Shown here: positions 59,690-64,000 of the stretch, one piece after another | Layout: each line of letters begins with the position of its first letter | Numbering within the stretch: position 1 is the stretch's first letter | Assembly: GCA_021234155.1 (NCBI GenBank) | Contig: JAJEKV010000030.1 | Location: 13,954,079-14,018,078, forward strand | DNA: 64,000 bases | DNA from: Isoetes taiwanensis | Lineage: Eukaryota > Streptophyta > Lycopodiopsida > Isoetales > Isoetaceae | Direction of reading: 5' to 3' | Notes under the pieces: model-generated | Databases searched by the model: none | The model's input: only the letters and a program-made list of their open reading frames with translations | What the model was told of the DNA's origin: nothing | Position numbers and translations under genes: made by a program

Positions 59690-59805
59690 CGGTATATGCG
59701 CACTCTAGATGTACACATTAGTACATCCCGCGAAATACGAACATCAAATCATATAAAAACCATAGAAAAAAACGTACAAAAATACAAAAGAAACCCCCTG
59801 TTATT
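59690..59805 (-). repeat. Terminal block shared (inverted) with the insertion at 36.4 kb
   Basis: On the minus strand it reads ATATGTAGCAAAATAACAGG then GGG, a T-rich stretch and GTACG, matching the left end of the insertion at 36383-36430. Further in, GATGTACTAATGTGTACATC matches 38233-38252. It is probably the end of another member of that insertion family. Confidence 0.65.
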
Positions 59806-59929
59806 TTGCTACATATTCAGCTTTGCCATATTTTCGTCTTTTTACTAAGCATAGCACCAACACAAGGCACAAGTTTGCTCTGCATTTTTTAAAAAACTTG
59901 TTGACATATGTACATGTACGTAACATTTA

Positions 59930-62636
59930 AAAAAAAAAACCCGGAAACAACTAGCCCAGGCAACAACCCTACTAGCAGTTCAAGCTATCTTGGTCAATCC
60001 CTCAATAGCCTTATCCTTTTGTACAATCAGTTGAGCAAACCAAAAGACAATGCATCAGACTATGGTACAAAGTAACATTACTTTAAACATTTTTGTCTTT
60101 TATTCAAAAAGAATAACATTACTGTTAATCAAGTATACTTTTTTATTCAAAGACTGATCGATGGTCTTTTACTCAAACACATCTTGAATATCTAAGTTCA
60201 ATATAACGTGTCAATATAGTTATCTTTTAGACTCATTTCCAAAGTCCAAATGTAAGTTATCCTTATTATATTTTACTTTGTTACATGCATTAACATGCAT
60301 GACCTTTTGCATGTAGTCTTGCATGTTTGCCACATGCTTAACCATTTTAATTATTTTTTTTTATCTAACAGTAGTCTTTTAAACTTTAGATGTATATCCA
60401 CTTTCATGCAATGTTTCCATATTTTAAACAGGGAAACCCGAAATCCTAGTGTTTATAATAAGAACAATGTGCATACCCTGAACTTTGTGCATTTGGGATT
60501 TTTATCACAGCGGACACTTCCATTTTTTCGGCCATGACTATATTATAACTTATGAATTTGAGAAAATAACTCAATATCATGTTCTGGTACTATTGCTTTA
60601 AGCCTTTAAATGCATCCCATGTATTTTTTACATGGTTATGATTACTATAATTCTAAACCATCAACTTAGCTTCTGTTCACAAATATATCAGACTTATTCC
60701 ACTAAATGCCATCTTATGCTAGAAAAGTCATATATTCAGCTTATATCTTTATGCCAAGTTACAAACAGATCTGCAATTTCACCTTAAAGTATTTGTCTTG
60801 ACCTGTCTCAAATCCATGCATAATTTCCTTTTATAAATCCATTTTTTCATATACTGCAAAAGCTTCCTTTTTAAGATTTACAAAACTATATATTGAACAA
60901 TATCTGTCTGTCAGAATATATGTCTATATAATCCGCCCTATTGTTCAACATGCAAAACTGTTTTAAGGTAGGAAGTTACCTGTATTTGTAGCACTTGAAA
61001 AATCAGATTGACTGCTATTTTTTCAGCACATAACACAGGAGAAATTTCTACTATTTATGCTTAAATCATAAAACCAAAAGTATAGGCTTTGCCACTTCCT
61101 GTAGAGTGTCTTGCTGCCTAAGATCATAAAAAACTCTCAAGACATCACTCTTGATCCTTTTCTTGATTCTTCTAAGCTCTCACTTGTTTGATCCATGCAA
61201 CCTTTTTAGCTAGAACACACCATAACAGCAAAAAGTAGAACGATGGGAGAAGAATACCACGTACATGCAGCCAATCAATACCGAGTTAGCATAAGAATGG
61301 TAAATCAGCAAGGGCCAAAAGGTACATTGGGTATTCTTGGCTCTTCGCCTTTCACCCATCGTACCTTTTGCTCTTGATTAGTAACAGCCAACTCAGATAA
61401 CATAAATCAACACAATAAGCTTAACAGAAGGAAATATTTAGCCTTTTTACCATCCGGCTATTTGTTATAGTGTACTGTACACCTGTATAATCTTATCAGA
61501 TATTGTTACCACTGTTCTTATTAGTAACCAGCAGTTTTTAGCTTATACCATACCTAGATCTAATAGCTGTAGCATTTTATAGTGCTCCTCCAACTATAGA
61601 TCCCCAAGATATTTGCAAAATGGAACTAAATATTACCTATTTTGACAAATAAAGAATAGAGTTTTAGCTTATCAACATGGCCTTTTAACCTGTAAGCCTG
61701 TATTCTTATCGAAATGGAGCATCTGCCATGCTGGTTCATGTATTTCTTATCTTAACCTGTAAGCTTTATCTTTATATATCAAAAGACAATGGCTATTGTA
61801 CCTGGATTTCCTCATTATCAGAGTCAACTTCATCCTCGAATTGTGTCTCAGGGACATATTGTTCAGTATTAGCATAACTGCCATGGTAACCGGTTTGCTT
61901 TTTGGAGAAACCACCTCTTCTTTTTCCGCCATAGCCGTCATTTCCTTCACTAAATCCACGTTTAGCATCAAAGCCTCTACCTCCAGAACGTCTATCCATG
62001 CTTAGGTTCTCGAACTCAATAGATGTTTTGCACCAATCGCATTCCCTATCAGTTTCAGCAAAATGCTCTTCTTCTGAGTTATCCTCTACAGATACTCCGT
62101 CTGAAAGGTAACCCATTCGATTGGATGGGTCTGGTATTCACCCAGAAAATTCGTGGGTCTTCAATTCTGGCTGCCTGGCAGTGCCCCAGCTATCGAGGTA
62201 GATCAGATCTGTCCTCAGAGGGAAATCCACCGTAAAATTTTGCCTTAACTAAAGTCGACTATTACTTTACCTAAGGTAACCATTACTTTATGTTTTTCTT
62301 TCCAGGAAAAAGAGAAAAGGGATTTTTTTTTATATTTTTCTAACTTCAATAGCTAGTCTTAAGCTTAACCTTTTTCCATGCCTTCTGCATGTTTTAGTGC
62401 AACCCCATTACAATCCTATGACAAAGAAGAAAGGGGGCCTTTAAATTTTTCTATAACTTCCAAAACCCATTTGAAGCCTAACTTTTTCTATGCATTCTGC
62501 ATGCTTAAGTGATTCCCCATTATAATCACACGAATTTATTTTATCCAAAGAAAAGGAAGAAGGGGTGCCCTTACTATAAGCCCAACTTTTACCATGCATT
62601 CAACATGCTTAAGTGTACACCAGATTAATACTTACA
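59930..62636 (-). repeat. Gly/Arg-exon unit downstream of retroelement C
   Basis: On the minus strand a leader of about 500 bases follows the T-run of copy C, then exon 1 (62116-61802), the conserved short exon (61385-61265), and an end at a T-run (A11 at 59930-59940 on the plus strand). The end block GGTCAATCCCT with GCCTTATCC matches the ends at 34133 and 45009. The order RT, T-run, leader, exon 1 and T-run is the same as at copy A. Confidence 0.7.
61802..62116 (-). CDS. Gly/Arg-rich exon 1, copy next to C
   Basis: It opens at an ATG (MGYLSDGVSVEDNSEEEHFA) and stays open through ECDWCKTSIEFENLSMDRRS, the Gly/Arg region (GGRGFDAKRGFSEGNDGYGG, KRRGGFSKKQTGYHGS) and the conserved end YVPETQFEDEVDSDNEEIQ, then a donor CAG/GTACAA. 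It is the only copy of this exon without visible damage. The acidic start, basic RGG-like middle and acidic end suggest an RNA-binding partner of the RT, such as an ORF1-like protein or the N-terminus of the same polyprotein. The function is inferred from composition only. Confidence 0.6.
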
Positions 62637-62745
62637 TAAAAAAAATCCTACCTCCTTCCGTAGGATTATGCTAGACCCCTGCATCTCTATTATGCAACTG
62701 TAACTAAAGGGTGGATACCCCTACTTGTTACAGTAGGGGCTCAGC
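62637..62745 (-). terminator. 3' UTR hairpins and T-run of retroelement C
   Basis: The plus strand shows stem arms CCCCTAC/GTAGGGG (62719-62725 with 62734-62740) and CCTAC/GTAGG (62648-62652 with 62661-62665) next to an A8 run at 62639-62646. On the minus (coding) strand this is stem 1, spacer, stem 2, T8, as in copy B. Confidence 0.7.
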
Positions 62746-62839
62746 CATAACCCTATAGTTAGTAATTTATTTTTAAGAAAAAACCATAGGTAGTCATCAC
62801 TATTTTGCTTTTTCAGATTGCATTATTGAAAACATACCT

Positions 62840-64000
62840 TCAGTAATCCAAAAGTAGATGCAGCAGTGTATTGGTGTCAAACTTTAGACCAGGAAATTCC
62901 CCATTCCTAATGTATTTGCATACTCTCCTCTTGATTCCTGGTTTGTCAAACCCGTTGCTAACAAAACTGCTCATTAGTTCCTTGATGTCCTTTGCAGCCT
63001 TAATTGGACAAGAATTTACGTACATAAACGGCATTATTTGGGATAGAATGACATTTCTGGCTTGGAAATAAGGCCTGCAACTGCATGCATGCACATACTT
63101 CATGGCTTTGAAAGGAAGGGTCTCCCTCTTGTCGTATTTAGTAGTTTGAAAAATACCCATTGCTTTGTCAAATATCTTTATTGTCATGTTTAAAAAGTTA
63201 GCTTTACTCCCAAAGCTGTTATCTGGACCTATTTCCGAGTATGTAGTTTCTTCTTTAATACCCAAAAACTCCAAGTCTTATATTTGCAGTCCCTGTTTTT
63301 CACCATCATTCAATGTGGTTACAAATTTCTTGATATTAGGACAGTTGATTGCTAGCAAGTCATCCATGTATCGGAAAACAAATCTGAACAATTTTATTTC
63401 TTCCATCTTCCCTTGTTTGGCTAATTCTTTTATGAACATAAGCTCGGACCATGCTAAATACATGTTACACCAACATGGGCTGCATGCAAAGCCCATTGGA
63501 ATGCCCAAGTTTTACATGGCAGTTAGTTAAAAGCCATGAATTGGCACTAATAAATCTGCTTTGACTCATTAGTTCCCAACATTTTCCCTGAGGTTCAGTT
63601 TTGAACCATTTAGCACTCAGCTTTCCATTACTGGATTTTTTTATCCACAGATCATACTTTTTACTTTTTTGTTTCATGTGTTTCCATGCTGCATTAGCAA
63701 TATATTCTGAAATTTGACATATACCCCGATCTCCAAACAGTGGAATGCTTTCATAGCATTTTGTAATATCAGCTACAAACAACTCGTCAATTTTAGTAGG
63801 TAAATTTAGAGCCACGTCATAAACAGAGTTCACCATCCAGCTAAGATTTAATCTGCCTGGTAGCAAAGTGGAAATATTTGCACATAATCCCTTGGAGATT
63901 TCTGGCCATAATTCCATGATGGAGTTTAATACAACTGTGATACTTTCAGCAATTTCTGTATACAGTGTATCATGTGCGTTATCCAACGGTAATCATTCTT
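62840..64000 (-). pseudogene. Reverse transcriptase exon, copy C (partial)
   Basis: From the window edge it reads TNAHDTLYTEIA-like, VADITKCYESIP (catalytic Asp about 63770), WIKKSSNGKLSAKWFK, then after a small deletion GIPMGFACSPCWCNMYLAW, YMDDLLAIN (63370-63359), NFLNMTIKIF and KYDKRETLPF. The C-terminus (SFVSNGFDKPGIKRRVCKYI, then NTLLHLLLDY) ends at 62840 with a stop. Defects are a frame change near 63980, a deletion of about 25 bases near 63505 and a stop at 63278 replacing the Tyr of the other copies. The complete C-terminus shows directly that no endonuclease domain follows the RT. Confidence 0.82.

Larger units (their letters stand above)
62637..64000 (-). mobile_element. Retroelement C, continues past the window end
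   Basis: It carries the RT exon and 3' UTR of the same family as A and B, in the orientation of A. Its 5' part lies beyond 64000. Confidence 0.75.

Noticed and set aside
1-64000. CRISPR arrays, bacterial operons, rRNA or intact tRNA genes
   Set aside because: None seen. The repeats are either mobile-element copies or irregular tandem arrays, and the coding remnants are eukaryotic retroelement genes.

Overview
The window looks like repeat-dominated nuclear DNA of a land plant. The evidence is a Ty1/copia element whose primer-binding site matches the 3' end of plant initiator-Met tRNA, Ty3/gypsy elements with an integrase tail of the plant Athila/Tat type, L1-type LINEs with zinc-binding (zf-RVT) tails, candidate spliced exons and a two-unit TTTAGGG-type telomere motif. 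Penelope-like retroelements with retained introns would fit a fern, lycophyte or similar large genome better than a flowering plant, but the species cannot be fixed from sequence alone. I found no convincing intact housekeeping gene. Almost everything recognisable is a mobile element in some state of decay.

Layout. 1-4.03 kb: a minus-strand copia element split in its reverse transcriptase by a 5'-truncated LINE with an 18-bp target duplication. 4.03-5.95 kb: its likely LTR and degenerate short repeats. 5.95-17.03 kb: a decayed Ty3/gypsy element with about 575-bp LTRs and an extra coding region of about 3 kb between integrase and the 3' LTR. 17.06-20.4 kb: a related gypsy element in the opposite orientation, joined to the first at an abnormal junction. 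20.5-23.6 kb: two fragments of conserved unnamed proteins, one interrupted by an LTR-like sequence. 23.6-33 kb: diverged DNA with local duplications, a roughly 500-bp strand-biased G/T minisatellite and low-confidence exons.

33.5-64 kb is the most interesting part. Three copies (A minus, B plus, C minus) of a divergent reverse transcriptase share motifs, an intron position and 3' hairpins ending in a T-run. Copy A is flanked by two direct copies of a roughly 2.7-kb unit carrying a glycine/arginine-rich exon and a short second exon. The left copy is split by a 3,982-bp nested insertion. Further copies of the same unit lie at 55.1-56.6 kb and 59.9-62.6 kb. Introns kept in the DNA, long direct repeats, partial tandem copies and no endonuclease after the RT together recall Penelope-like elements with pseudo-LTRs, in a form I do not recognise as described. 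All three RT copies carry stops or frameshifts, so an active source copy would lie elsewhere.

Other elements in this part are a second LINE with target duplications (52.4-55.1 kb), two long-TIR foldback elements of one family (39.9 and 57.0 kb), a tRNA-derived SINE-like repeat in two copies, and a candidate spliced gene remnant (57.9-58.6 kb).
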